This document shows, piece after piece, positions 57,128-64,000 of a stretch of DNA of 64,000 nucleotides. The position numbers were made by a program, and so were the translations under genes. The stretch is taken from NCBI GenBank assembly GCA_030645955.1, contig JAUSMR010000076.1:62001-126000 (forward strand). Reading direction: 5' to 3'. The notes beneath the pieces are model-generated. The model saw only the letters and a list, made by a program, of their open reading frames with translations, did no database searches and had not been told where the DNA came from. The stretch comes from Gallionella sp. Lineage in GTDB: Bacteria > Pseudomonadota > Gammaproteobacteria > Burkholderiales > Gallionellaceae. Position 1 is the stretch's first letter. Each line of letters starts with the position of its first letter.

Positions 57128-57396
57128 CTAGCGCAGCGGTTCGATACGGAAAGGCTCTTCACCTTTAATGGCCAAAGCCCAATCGGCAAACAGCTCATCT
57201 TTATGAATGACCATCCATGCCTGAATCAGCTTCTCCTTGTTGGGCGGCATGTTACCCGAAATGCGCTCGCCGGATTCGATCAGGTTAACAGCCTGCTGGC
57301 CTTGGCATTCCGCGTGTATGTGCGGTGCATGATGCTGTTTGTCGTCGAAGAAATACATGCGAATGAGAATGCCGAAAACATGCTGATGGTCGGCAT
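57128..57396 (-). pseudogene. DUF4160 family gene with a frameshift near its start
   Basis: The family start MPTISMFFG... is encoded at 57396 behind AAGGAGCATAACC, but after 'MPTISMF' the frame shifts: a run of four T (57375-57378) stands where five would restore 'FFGILIRMYFFDDKQHH'. The rest of the family (HHAPHIHAECQGQ..., to FRIEPLR) is in the other frame down to the stop. Either a one-base deletion, a sequencing error, or translation from a later ATG (in 'IRMYFF') of a shorter protein. Confidence 0.75.
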
Positions 57397-57502
57397 GGTT
57401 ATGCTCCTTTCCCGGTGAATGCAGCCGCAAGGATAGCCTTGTGCTGCTTGCGTGTCGAGATGGCGTTCCTACAAAAATCAATTCGTCTCCGACACCTGTC
57501 AT

Positions 57503-57884
57503 TCATTTACGGATCAATCGAGTCTGACCCTATCGATGTGACCCTATCGATGTGTTTCGAAGTTCAGTCACACTTGCATGCGACCGCAACTGCCGGTGCC
57601 GTGCGGGCAACCGAGCCATGCAGCCGGTGATTGAACACCCCTGGCAGTTGACGCCTGCCGAGGCCGCGGTGTTGCAGAATGAACCCAAAAAGTTCATGAG
57701 AACCGAATCGTCCCTTCCCCCTTGCAGGGGGAAGGATAGGATGGGGGTAGAAGTGGTGAAATGTACGCGTTTCTACCCCCACCCTAACCCTTGCAGGAGG
57801 GCGCGTGACGCTCGCGGCGGTGGCCGTGCCCGCATACCCAAGCTACGCTTGATAACTTATTGCAATGCTGACCCAATGGCTCCT
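57503..57884. other. 382-bp gap with a palindromic repeat
   Basis: No supported gene. Contains duplicated ctatcgatgtg strings at 57525-57555, the repeat at 57711-57800, and a further gctgaccca-type string near 57868. The open frame at 57552-58037 is not gene-like. Confidence 0.5.
57711..57800. repeat. CCCTTGCAGGGGG-type palindrome
   Basis: cccttcccccttgcagggggaagg followed by atgggggtag...ctacccccaccctaaccc, forming nested hairpins. Similar in build to the murD/rlmN repeats. Confidence 0.8.
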
Positions 57885-59039
57885 TTACCCAGCCAACGCT
57901 TGCCAGCCGACCACTTGACACCCTTCGCGTTCATACCGCCCTTCACCGCCAAAAACAATGCCAGGTGGGAGTGCGGCATCGCCGAACAAGGCCGACAACT
58001 TGCGCAGTGCTGCCGTCCAATCGGTGCTGAAAGTTGATCCGGATTTTATTTCCACGGGCATAAACTGGTTGCCATTCGGGATCAACAAATCCACCTCATG
58101 ACCCGCACTGTCGCGCCAGAAATACAGCTCGGCAACCTGACCTGCATTGAATTGGCGCTTGACCCATTCAGACACCACCAGCGTTTCAAACAACGCGCCG
58201 CGCGAAGCATGGGTAGATAGCGTATCGGTATCGCGTATGCCCAACAAATAAGCCATCAATCCGGCATCCAGAAAATACAGCTTGGGCATTTTCACCAGAC
58301 GCTTGCCGAAGTTGCGATGATGTGGGCGCAATAAATAAACGATATAACTCGCTTCCAATACAGTCATCCACTCGCGCGCTGTCACATGCGAAATGCCGCA
58401 ATCCGCCGCCAGCGCGGAAAGATTGAGCAACTGACCGGAACGTGCGGCGCACATCTTGAGAAAGCGCTGGAATAAGGACAAGTCGCGCACCGCCAACAAC
58501 TGCCGCACATCCCTTTCCAGATACGTGGACACGTAGTTTGGAAACCAATCAGCGGGCATAACGGGGCGGTCATATAGTGGCGGATAGCAGCCTTGCAGCA
58601 TCGCCGCATCCAAAGTGGCGGGAAGCATTCCGCCTTCCTTCAACTCCGCCAACGAAAACGGCAACAACTGCAACAACCCAACACGACCCGCAAGCGACTG
58701 CGCGATGTTCGACATCAACCCAAACTGCTGTGATCCGGTAATAATGAACTCGCCCATCCGCTGCCGTTCATCCACCACACCTTGCAGATAAGAAAACAAA
58801 TCCGGGCAACGCTGCACCTCATCAAGTATCGCCCCCTGCGGAAATCGCGCCAGAAATCCGCGCGGGTCGGTATCGGCGAATGAACGTTCCTCCGGGTCTT
58901 CCAGCGAAACGTAGGGCTTGCCGGCAAACAGCGTGCGTGCCATTGTCGTCTTGCCAGACTGGCGCGGACCCGTAATCGCCAGCACGGGGAAGCCCTGTGC
59001 CAGCCGCAATGCGGTGGAAAATGCTGATCGGTTTAGCAT
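57885..59039 (-). CDS. AAA ATPase of the DUF4143 family
   Basis: 384 residues. Walker A 'ITGPRQSGKTTMAR' (about 22-35), Walker B-like 'GAILDEVQRCPDLFSYLQ', sensor 'FIITGSQQFG', a winged-helix region and a C-terminal DUF4143 nuclease-like domain ('ELYFWRDSAGHEVDLLIPNG', 'MPVEIKSGSTF'), which has the PD-(D/E)XK-like D...ExK pattern. These ATPases are common in accessory regions; their role is not established. Confidence 0.9.
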   Translation of the reverse strand: MLNRSAFSTALRLAQGFPVLAITGPRQSGKTTMARTLFAGKPYVSLEDPEERSFADTDPRGFLARFPQGAILDEVQRCPDLFSYLQGVVDERQRMGEFIITGSQQFGLMSNIAQSLAGRVGLLQLLPFSLAELKEGGMLPATLDAAMLQGCYPPLYDRPVMPADWFPNYVSTYLERDVRQLLAVRDLSLFQRFLKMCAARSGQLLNLSALAADCGISHVTAREWMTVLEASYIVYLLRPHHRNFGKRLVKMPKLYFLDAGLMAYLLGIRDTDTLSTHASRGALFETLVVSEWVKRQFNAGQVAELYFWRDSAGHEVDLLIPNGNQFMPVEIKSGSTFSTDWTAALRKLSALFGDAALPPGIVFGGEGRYEREGCQVVGWQALAG

Positions 59040-59245
59040 GTTTGCAAATTGAAGGTATAAACTTCAAATTGCATGATAAGGGAAAACAGGGTGAATGGGA
59101 AGGGGCGGATGTAATGTTGCGACCTGCACAAGCCACCTGAAAAACAATCCGAACCCGACCCCAATAGTGCTGGAGACCACGCGCCACGCCCATCATCTGG
59201 CCTCGGCGAAAGAGGACGACGCATGACGACAGCCGTGCTGATGAT

Positions 59246-59401
59246 CTAAGCGGCGATGCCGACCGGGGAAAGGGCTATGGCAGACAGACGCCCGGCCATC
59301 GCGGTGTCGATCACGGCATTTGCCATCATCGCAAGCTGCGCGATCAGAACCGGCCAGGCCAGATGGATGAGTTGCGAGGTGGGGGAAGTGGAGCGATCCA
59401 T
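59246..59401 (-). pseudogene. N-terminal remnant of a MATE efflux transporter
   Basis: The minus-strand frame from ATG 59401 reads 'LIHLAWPVLIAQLAMMANAV' then 'IDTAMAGRLSA', the first TM and loop of NorM/MATE transporters. It ends at a TAG (59246) after 'LSPVGIAA', and no MATE sequence follows for the remaining ~400 residues. A decayed gene fragment left by deletion. Confidence 0.7.
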
Positions 59402-59418
59402 ATCAGTATTCTACGGGA

Positions 59419-59574
59419 ATGCTGATTGGTATTTTGTTCGTGGCCTCAATCTGCCTCAACGATGCTCACGAAGAAGTGCGGGAAATAGCAGAAGAGGTGA
59501 TGGAAGAACTGGAGAAGCAAAAGGCGAAAACGTTATGCATAGCTGAGCCCTTTAGTTACCTATATCGAACTTAG
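59419..59574 (+). CDS. Possible small protein, hydrophobic N-terminus and charged helix
   Basis: 51 residues: 'MLIGILFVASICLNDAHEEV' then an Glu/Lys-rich helix (EIAEEVMEELEKQKAK). Starts right after the MATE fragment on the opposite strand and stops 9 bp before the stop of the NTPase gene. No Shine-Dalgarno is clear. Could equally be the tail of a lost gene. Confidence 0.3.
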   Translation: MLIGILFVASICLNDAHEEVREIAEEVMEELEKQKAKTLCIAEPFSYLYRT

Positions 59575-59583
59575 CCTCAAAAA

Positions 59584-61932
59584 TTAATGATGCATCAGTG
59601 ATTTAGAAATTGCAGGTTCAATATGTTTCGCGAGCATCTCACGCGCCCAATCTCCACGTGCATCCGAAAGTCCAGAAATCTGCCTCAGGGCAATATGGAT
59701 TCTGGTTAACAATGGCAATGATTGTTTGGCAACTGATTCTTCAATCCAAGAAGATGCATCTGGTCCCTGGCGAATGAAATACTTAACTATCGCCCAAGTG
59801 ATTGGTTCCACAATGCCAGCTTCATGACAAACAATACTTCCATGTCCTGGTATACTGTGAACAGCCACTTCCTTGAAATCTTGATTACCATCTGGGCGAG
59901 ATAAAACTATCTTGGCTTGTGCTAATTCGGTTAGTAACGGCTCGTCTAATCTAGCCACTTCTGATTCCCCTGAGATTTCTATACCCAATGGTAAAGCGGC
60001 AATGTGAGACAGGATGAGCCAGCCTCCTGGGTCGATTATCGCATCGACGATATCATCTGGCTCTATTTCAATTTCGATAGTTGAAGTATCAGTTGAAATT
60101 GAAAGCCTTCCGTGAGTTTTCACCGTCGCATGCAAGACCCTACCTGCTATCGCGATACCGAATTTTGATCCTGGAGAGAGTGACGAAGCTTGGGGAGACC
60201 GGCTGAGGAGTGCGTTCAAAATGTCTAATGGGTTTCTATAAATCCGTCGAGTAATATTCTGAACAAGAGCAGACGCCGAGATAATATCTCCAAGTGGTAG
60301 CTTAGCTGCTACAGCAATGAGTCTGTTAGCCACTTCTTCTGGCTCACCCCAACTTCGCATACGGTCAGAGAGTACCGTTGCCAAATGATTAGCCACCAAT
60401 GCAGGCACACGGACAAACCAGACCGGTTGTTCGGCCCAATTAATACCTGACTTTATAAACCCGCTCTGGCGAAGAAGACGTATCCCTGTGTCACCGATTG
60501 CATGATCTAAGCGCGTCATATCGACTGCAAAAGTCGAGATGCCATGAAGTATGGCTTCGACGTTTTTAGACTCAAGATACTGGTCGAGGATCGAACTTGC
60601 AGCCAAGCGTAGAGTAGATTCTGTAACTTCGTCTAAGTCAATAGATTCAGCAGCAAGATTTATCGCTTCAATATCCATGAGAGGAGGAATCTTCACACAC
60701 AGGTGAGGCTCCTCGCTGGGAAGCTCGGTAACATCAGCAGGCACGAGAGCTCTTAGTATCCAAGGTTCACGTAAAGACAGAACCGACTCACCACCTGAGG
60801 TAACAAGAATTCGATTGTGCGCCAATACCTTTTGAGCATATTTGAACTCCATATCATCAAGAGGTAATAGCGATATTTTGTACGCCAGCCGACCAAGCGC
60901 GTTGTTTTCTCTACCGCTAGGCTTCTTAGTAATGCTATCCAAAGCGCTGTCATCAACGGTTATAACCAGATGCAGGCTTGCACCGAATCTAGTGCTTGCC
61001 AATTCGTTAATATCTGCAAGTATCGGACCAAATGCAGGATCAACATCATCCAGTGCGAGGACGAGCCTCGCATCTCCGTTATTCGAAATAGTTCGGAGCC
61101 ACTCGCGCGCCTCATTAGCCGATACAGACCAACTCAATTCGCTAGAAAGCAGATGAGAAATTGCGTGAAAAACGCCAGCCTCACTAGGCTCCATCATGAG
61201 GACAGCGGTTGATGCTAAATTATTGTGCGCACTCTCCACAAGTTCCCGAAGAACGTTACTTTTTCCTGACAACGGTGGGCCATGTACAACAATTGCACGG
61301 GTACCCTTTTGGAGTGCGTCTAAAACTTCTGCCGTAGCTCGCCTTGGGAGTAGGAAATCGCGTACGAATGGTGTTGTCTCTGACCATTCACCCGTGCGAT
61401 CCACAATTAACTGTTTGGAAACGGATTGAAATGCTTCAATCCAATTTCGTTGGTCTGCCCCCATGAGTGTGTGTACCGCATCCTTTAAATCGGATGCGGC
61501 CAGCTTTCCAACATCGTTGAGGCGTCGGTGCAGTTCTTTCTCAGTTTGTTCTACAGGCTTCCATTCTTCTCCAGAGTATGTAATGTAGATGCGAGTATCT
61601 TTCCCATTAGATACGATAACTAAAGGGGGCATTGATGGCGTAGTAAGCCTTGCGTACGACAGTCCCTGATCAACGTCATGTTGAGTAAGCTGTATATCCT
61701 CACGCTTCAATTCAAGCAAAGCAATCGGCTTCCCGCTCAATAAAACGAGGATGTCTGATCGTCCTATCAGACGATCAGCACTACTGCCGTCGACTTTAAC
61801 CGACGTATGACCGAGCTTGACCGAAAAATAAGTCTGGTGTTTAAGTGACTCTGAGGGCAACCAAGGGAAGGCATCCTTCATCACGGCATGCATTCGGGCC
61901 TCTAAGGCTGCCTCGGTATCTTTTATTTTCAC
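59584..61932 (-). CDS. PD-(D/E)XK nuclease domain fused to a P-loop NTPase (candidate defence protein)
   Basis: 782 residues. The N-terminal ~125 residues resemble the HsdR-N type I restriction nuclease fold: Asp60 in 'GRSDILV', Glu74-x-Lys76 in 'LLELKRED', and Gln89...Tyr93 in 'DQGLSYARL', the restriction-family QxxxY motif. A P-loop NTPase follows with Walker A GPPLSGKS (218-225) and Walker B 'LVLALDDVD' (about 290-298). The last ~400 residues are helical and unassigned. Nuclease-plus-NTPase architecture matches antiviral STAND-type logic, but it is half the size of known Avs proteins and has no recognised sensor repeats. Monocistronic by position; flanked by other accessory genes. Confidence 0.75.
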   Translation of the reverse strand: MKIKDTEAALEARMHAVMKDAFPWLPSESLKHQTYFSVKLGHTSVKVDGSSADRLIGRSDILVLLSGKPIALLELKREDIQLTQHDVDQGLSYARLTTPSMPPLVIVSNGKDTRIYITYSGEEWKPVEQTEKELHRRLNDVGKLAASDLKDAVHTLMGADQRNWIEAFQSVSKQLIVDRTGEWSETTPFVRDFLLPRRATAEVLDALQKGTRAIVVHGPPLSGKSNVLRELVESAHNNLASTAVLMMEPSEAGVFHAISHLLSSELSWSVSANEAREWLRTISNNGDARLVLALDDVDPAFGPILADINELASTRFGASLHLVITVDDSALDSITKKPSGRENNALGRLAYKISLLPLDDMEFKYAQKVLAHNRILVTSGGESVLSLREPWILRALVPADVTELPSEEPHLCVKIPPLMDIEAINLAAESIDLDEVTESTLRLAASSILDQYLESKNVEAILHGISTFAVDMTRLDHAIGDTGIRLLRQSGFIKSGINWAEQPVWFVRVPALVANHLATVLSDRMRSWGEPEEVANRLIAVAAKLPLGDIISASALVQNITRRIYRNPLDILNALLSRSPQASSLSPGSKFGIAIAGRVLHATVKTHGRLSISTDTSTIEIEIEPDDIVDAIIDPGGWLILSHIAALPLGIEISGESEVARLDEPLLTELAQAKIVLSRPDGNQDFKEVAVHSIPGHGSIVCHEAGIVEPITWAIVKYFIRQGPDASSWIEESVAKQSLPLLTRIHIALRQISGLSDARGDWAREMLAKHIEPAISKSLMHH

Positions 61933-62236
61933 GTGATCTATTCCCCTCTATACGACGTCTTCAAAACTAATAGGAACAGCGTCGCTACCAGATTACATGG
62001 GGACGGAGCCTCATTCTTTTCGCAAAATCAATCGGACTCCGTCCCTAAGGTCTAGTCCCTAAGGTCTATTCAAGCTAAGAGCTGGTTTCAAGGAGGATTG
62101 TTTTTAACCAGTGTTCTTGTTTGGTTATTGGTTGGCGCACCCGGAGCGATAAAGCTGTGTACTGGATAGTGGCGGTTCTTCTACCTTGAATTAAACACCT
62201 CTCGAAACAGTTGGGCAAGGTCGGCAATAGGTACCT
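61933..62236. other. 304-bp gap with an inverted repeat
   Basis: gggacggag (62000-62008) and ctccgtccc (62037-62045) form a 9-bp stem; a ccctaaggtcta string is duplicated just after. An aaggagg sequence near 62090 is not followed by a plausible gene. Probably contains the promoter of the NTPase gene. Confidence 0.5.
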
Positions 62237-63307
62237 TCAGTGCGTCAGTTTAGGTTTAATTCCAGCGACTGCCCGCTCGATAGATCGTAGATCATATGCA
62301 GGGTCTTGTGACATTAAATGTTCGTACATTAAGGGCGCAGCCTTTTTGCATTTTTCCATATACTCGATAGCCGATTTGTTGTTTCCGCTATCTTGCTCTA
62401 TCTTTCCCGCAAGGTATAGCAAGAACCCTTTTGATGAAGGAGAAATCTGTTCAACTCTTGATAATTGATCTAGCGCATCGACGTACTTCTTTGCATTCTT
62501 CTTATTTCCTAGGTAAGAGTGCATCAGGTAAAGTCCGGTTTTCCAAAACGGGAGTTCATCACCTGTGGTCAGCAGCGCTGGCAAGATGTACCCGATGCCG
62601 GATTTGTTAAGAATCGCAAACACTATCTCTTCACGGTCAGGGAGACCATCCTTGTATTCTTTTTCTTGCTTATCTGCCTCCTTCCTTAACTCAGATGTTT
62701 GTTTCTTTAATTCATCAAGACTCATTTCACTTTCTTTTACTGATTTTGCAATATTTTCGGCACCACCAATATTCTCAAATAAGCGGCTGACCTCTGATTG
62801 ACGGTAGGAAGTCCACACCGTAAACACAGAACTTGCAGCAACTCCCAGAGTAACCGCAATGGCAATGCCGCTGATATATTCTGGCATGGGCTGATTGCTC
62901 TCTTTTCGTGCTGTCGCACCAATTGCACGAGCCTCAAGAGAGGAAGTTGAATGTGAACTCGCGTTAGCAATTGTAACTACGGCACCAAGCTCCTCTTTCG
63001 GATTTAACAGTGGTATTTCACCTTCAAGAATAGCTTGGTCTTGCGTCAATAGCTGAATAAGCTTGGAATTAGAGAACTTAACCGATTCAATTGACCCATC
63101 ATTGACGCACAATTTGTACGAAATTTTTTCAATTGGCCGGTTCCCAGTATTTCGTAGTGTACATACAAAGTACATTCCTGATGTATTTTCGCGCGGAAAG
63201 ACTTCAGACTTTACAATTTCATATGTAAGCGATAGCCGCTCACGCTGAATCACCCAAAGTATCAGGCCGCCGATTACAGTCAGAATTGCTGGGATCAAAT
63301 ATTGCAT
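62237..63307 (-). CDS. Membrane protein with two TM helices, coiled coil and TPR-like C-terminus
   Basis: 356 residues from the ATG at 63307, with GACGAGG upstream. TM1 'YLIPAILTVIGGLILWVIQ'; an Ig-like/beta region with 'YFVCTLRNTGNRPIEKISY' (about 45-130); TM2 'GIAIAVTLGVAASSVFTVW' (about 145-165); a coiled coil 'SLDELKKQTSELRKEADKQ' (about 190-215); and TPR-like helices ('LYLMHSYLGNKKNAKKYVDA'). Not a recognised family. Its AT-rich composition and place between the NTPase and the vapBC locus suggest accessory origin. May be a membrane effector or sensor; not provable here. Confidence 0.7.
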   Translation of the reverse strand: MQYLIPAILTVIGGLILWVIQRERLSLTYEIVKSEVFPRENTSGMYFVCTLRNTGNRPIEKISYKLCVNDGSIESVKFSNSKLIQLLTQDQAILEGEIPLLNPKEELGAVVTIANASSHSTSSLEARAIGATARKESNQPMPEYISGIAIAVTLGVAASSVFTVWTSYRQSEVSRLFENIGGAENIAKSVKESEMSLDELKKQTSELRKEADKQEKEYKDGLPDREEIVFAILNKSGIGYILPALLTTGDELPFWKTGLYLMHSYLGNKKNAKKYVDALDQLSRVEQISPSSKGFLLYLAGKIEQDSGNNKSAIEYMEKCKKAAPLMYEHLMSQDPAYDLRSIERAVAGIKPKLTH

Positions 63308-63385
63308 TCGTTTGGCCTCGTCCCAATTCAAATAGTAACAATTAAAGCTCTACCTTCCCCGTCCAAGTAACACGGGGGCTACGGA

Positions 63386-63526
63386 TGTCAAACAGCGCCC
63401 AATACTTTCCACTAATCAGCGTCCAATTTTTTCCACTTTGTCAGCCTTTTGAGCTCGACTTTTTCGATGCTTGAACCGGTAGGAATCGTTTCCTGTTTCC
63501 AGAATGTCGCAATGATGAGTAATGCG
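63386..63526 (-). mobile_element. IS21-family 3' terminal remnant fused into vapC
   Basis: The minus-strand codons 'DRITHHCDILETGNDSYRF' followed by 'KHRKSRAQK' match the C-terminus of IS21 IstB ATPases. Beyond the stop come two copies of a tggaaa(a/g)(a/t)attgg(a/g)cgc repeat, the multiple terminal repeats typical of IS21 ends, and a TG terminal dinucleotide at 63386. The rest of istA/istB is absent. Confidence 0.75.
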
Positions 63527-63814
63527 ATCAACCGGGTCTTTGTGGTGTTCGGGCAACGTAACTGCGCGCTCGGCAATTGCTCTTGATACCGGAATAATCG
63601 CCACGCCATTTTCTTCGACCTGATTGAGCCAGTCAGAGACAGGCAGCTTGAGGGTAATCCGTCCGTGCTTAACAAGCCACGCCATTTCCCAGCAGGTCAT
63701 TGCCGAGACGGCCAGAGATTCAGCCGTTTCGATGGCTTCTATTTGCTGTTGTCCTAGTTTGTCTGGTGTGCGATTGACCCACCAGTAAAGCGCGTGAGTG
63801 TCGAGGATGAGCAT
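63416..63814 (-). CDS. VapC-type PIN-domain toxin with its C-terminus replaced by IstB sequence
   Basis: 132 residues from the ATG at 63814, overlapping the antitoxin stop (TGATG). PIN motifs Asp5 (ILDTHAL), Glu43 (TCWEMAW) and Asp93/Asp96 (HKDPVDR) are present. After residue ~98 the usual 'LLIA.A...LLT.D' end is replaced in frame by IstB sequence. The junction falls at a shared 'DR(I/L)' dipeptide. The fourth acidic region is lost, so the toxin is probably weak or inactive. The longer frame to 63934 overlaps the antitoxin and is not used. Confidence 0.8.
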   Translation of the reverse strand: MLILDTHALYWWVNRTPDKLGQQQIEAIETAESLAVSAMTCWEMAWLVKHGRITLKLPVSDWLNQVEENGVAIIPVSRAIAERAVTLPEHHKDPVDRITHHCDILETGNDSYRFKHRKSRAQKADKVEKIGR

Positions 63815-64000
63815 CAGGACAATGCTTCCCAATCGCTTTCTGGCGGGCCGCTGAGAATGTCGCCTTTTTCTTCGCCCATGCCTGCGAGCGCTGGCGGTGG
63901 CGTGCGACGTCCTGCTGGTTTGGTTGATTCCCACATTACGATGACACGAGCGTTTTCGGCATGGGCGGGTAGCGCCGCATCCTGTATGACAAGGCGATGG
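63814..64000 (-). CDS. Probable cognate antitoxin (partial, N-terminus beyond the window)
   Basis: Minus-strand frame open from the right edge to TGA at 63814-63816, overlapping the toxin ATG by one base. It ends '...ENARVIVMWESTKPAGRR' and then 'GDILSGPPESDWEALS'. The 'ARVIVMWE' strand and a C-terminal toxin-wrapping tail ending in W-E-A-L fit small antitoxins paired with PIN toxins. The family cannot be fixed without the N-terminus. Confidence 0.65.
   Translation of the reverse strand, partial: HRLVIQDAALPAHAENARVIVMWESTKPAGRRTPPPALAGMGEEKGDILSGPPESDWEALS

Noticed and set aside
59256..59546. 96-codon plus-strand frame
   Set aside because: It is antisense to the recognisable MATE remnant, and its composition is not gene-like.

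Overview
The window looks like one contiguous piece of a betaproteobacterial chromosome. The gene order, the beta-type LpxC, FtsZ and SecA, and the many dispersed palindromic repeats fit Nitrosomonadales, most likely near the Gallionellaceae. That placement is an inference from sequence style; there is no rRNA gene here to confirm it. No tRNA, rRNA or CRISPR array was seen.

Layout. (1) 1-12753, minus strand: a two-partner secretion locus with a very large GLUG/MBG-repeat exoprotein (TpsA), its outer-membrane transporter (TpsB) and the start of a FecR-domain protein cut by the window edge. (2) 12977-17926, plus strand: a tight trio of a TPR-sulfotransferase, a PaaK/CapK-like adenylate-forming enzyme and a BKACE-GNAT fusion, which looks like an uncharacterised small-molecule or surface-modification pathway. 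(3) 18135-27306: housekeeping and membrane genes (mscL, a COG2426-like membrane protein, a lipase-like hydrolase, argJ, a cNMP-binding-domain protein, secA, an M23 peptidase, a DciA/DUF721 protein). (4) 27333-47069, minus strand: a complete dcw cluster in transcription order mraZ-rsmH-ftsL-ftsI-murE-murF-mraY-murD-ftsW-murG-murC-murB-ddl-ftsQ-ftsA-ftsZ-lpxC. It starts at a near-consensus sigma70 promoter overlapped by four TGGG-type MraZ boxes spaced 10 bp apart. (5) 47391-51482: a zinc-ribbon/HEAGH membrane protein, an Old Yellow Enzyme homologue, a DEDD 3'-5' exonuclease and rlmN. (6) 51.6-64.0 kb: an accessory region. It has a 2.4-kb insert (broken antitoxin plus a membrane pentapeptide-repeat protein) flanked by a ~380-bp direct duplication of the rlmN 5' end, a Tsp/Prc protease, a DUF2442/DUF4160 pair with a frameshift, a DUF4143 ATPase, a MATE-transporter remnant, a PD-(D/E)XK-NTPase protein, a membrane/TPR protein, and a VapBC locus whose toxin is fused in frame to the 3' end of an IS21 istB gene.

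The most striking feature is that short palindromic or low-complexity repeats, normally intergenic, sit in frame inside or at the ends of essential genes (murB, murC, murD, murE, murF, murG, ftsL, rlmN) and add roughly 10-70 residues. A further ~143-bp inverted-repeat element fills the ftsI-murE junction and appears to supply the murE Shine-Dalgarno sequence. ftsZ, ftsA, mraY, secA and lpxC show no such insertion.
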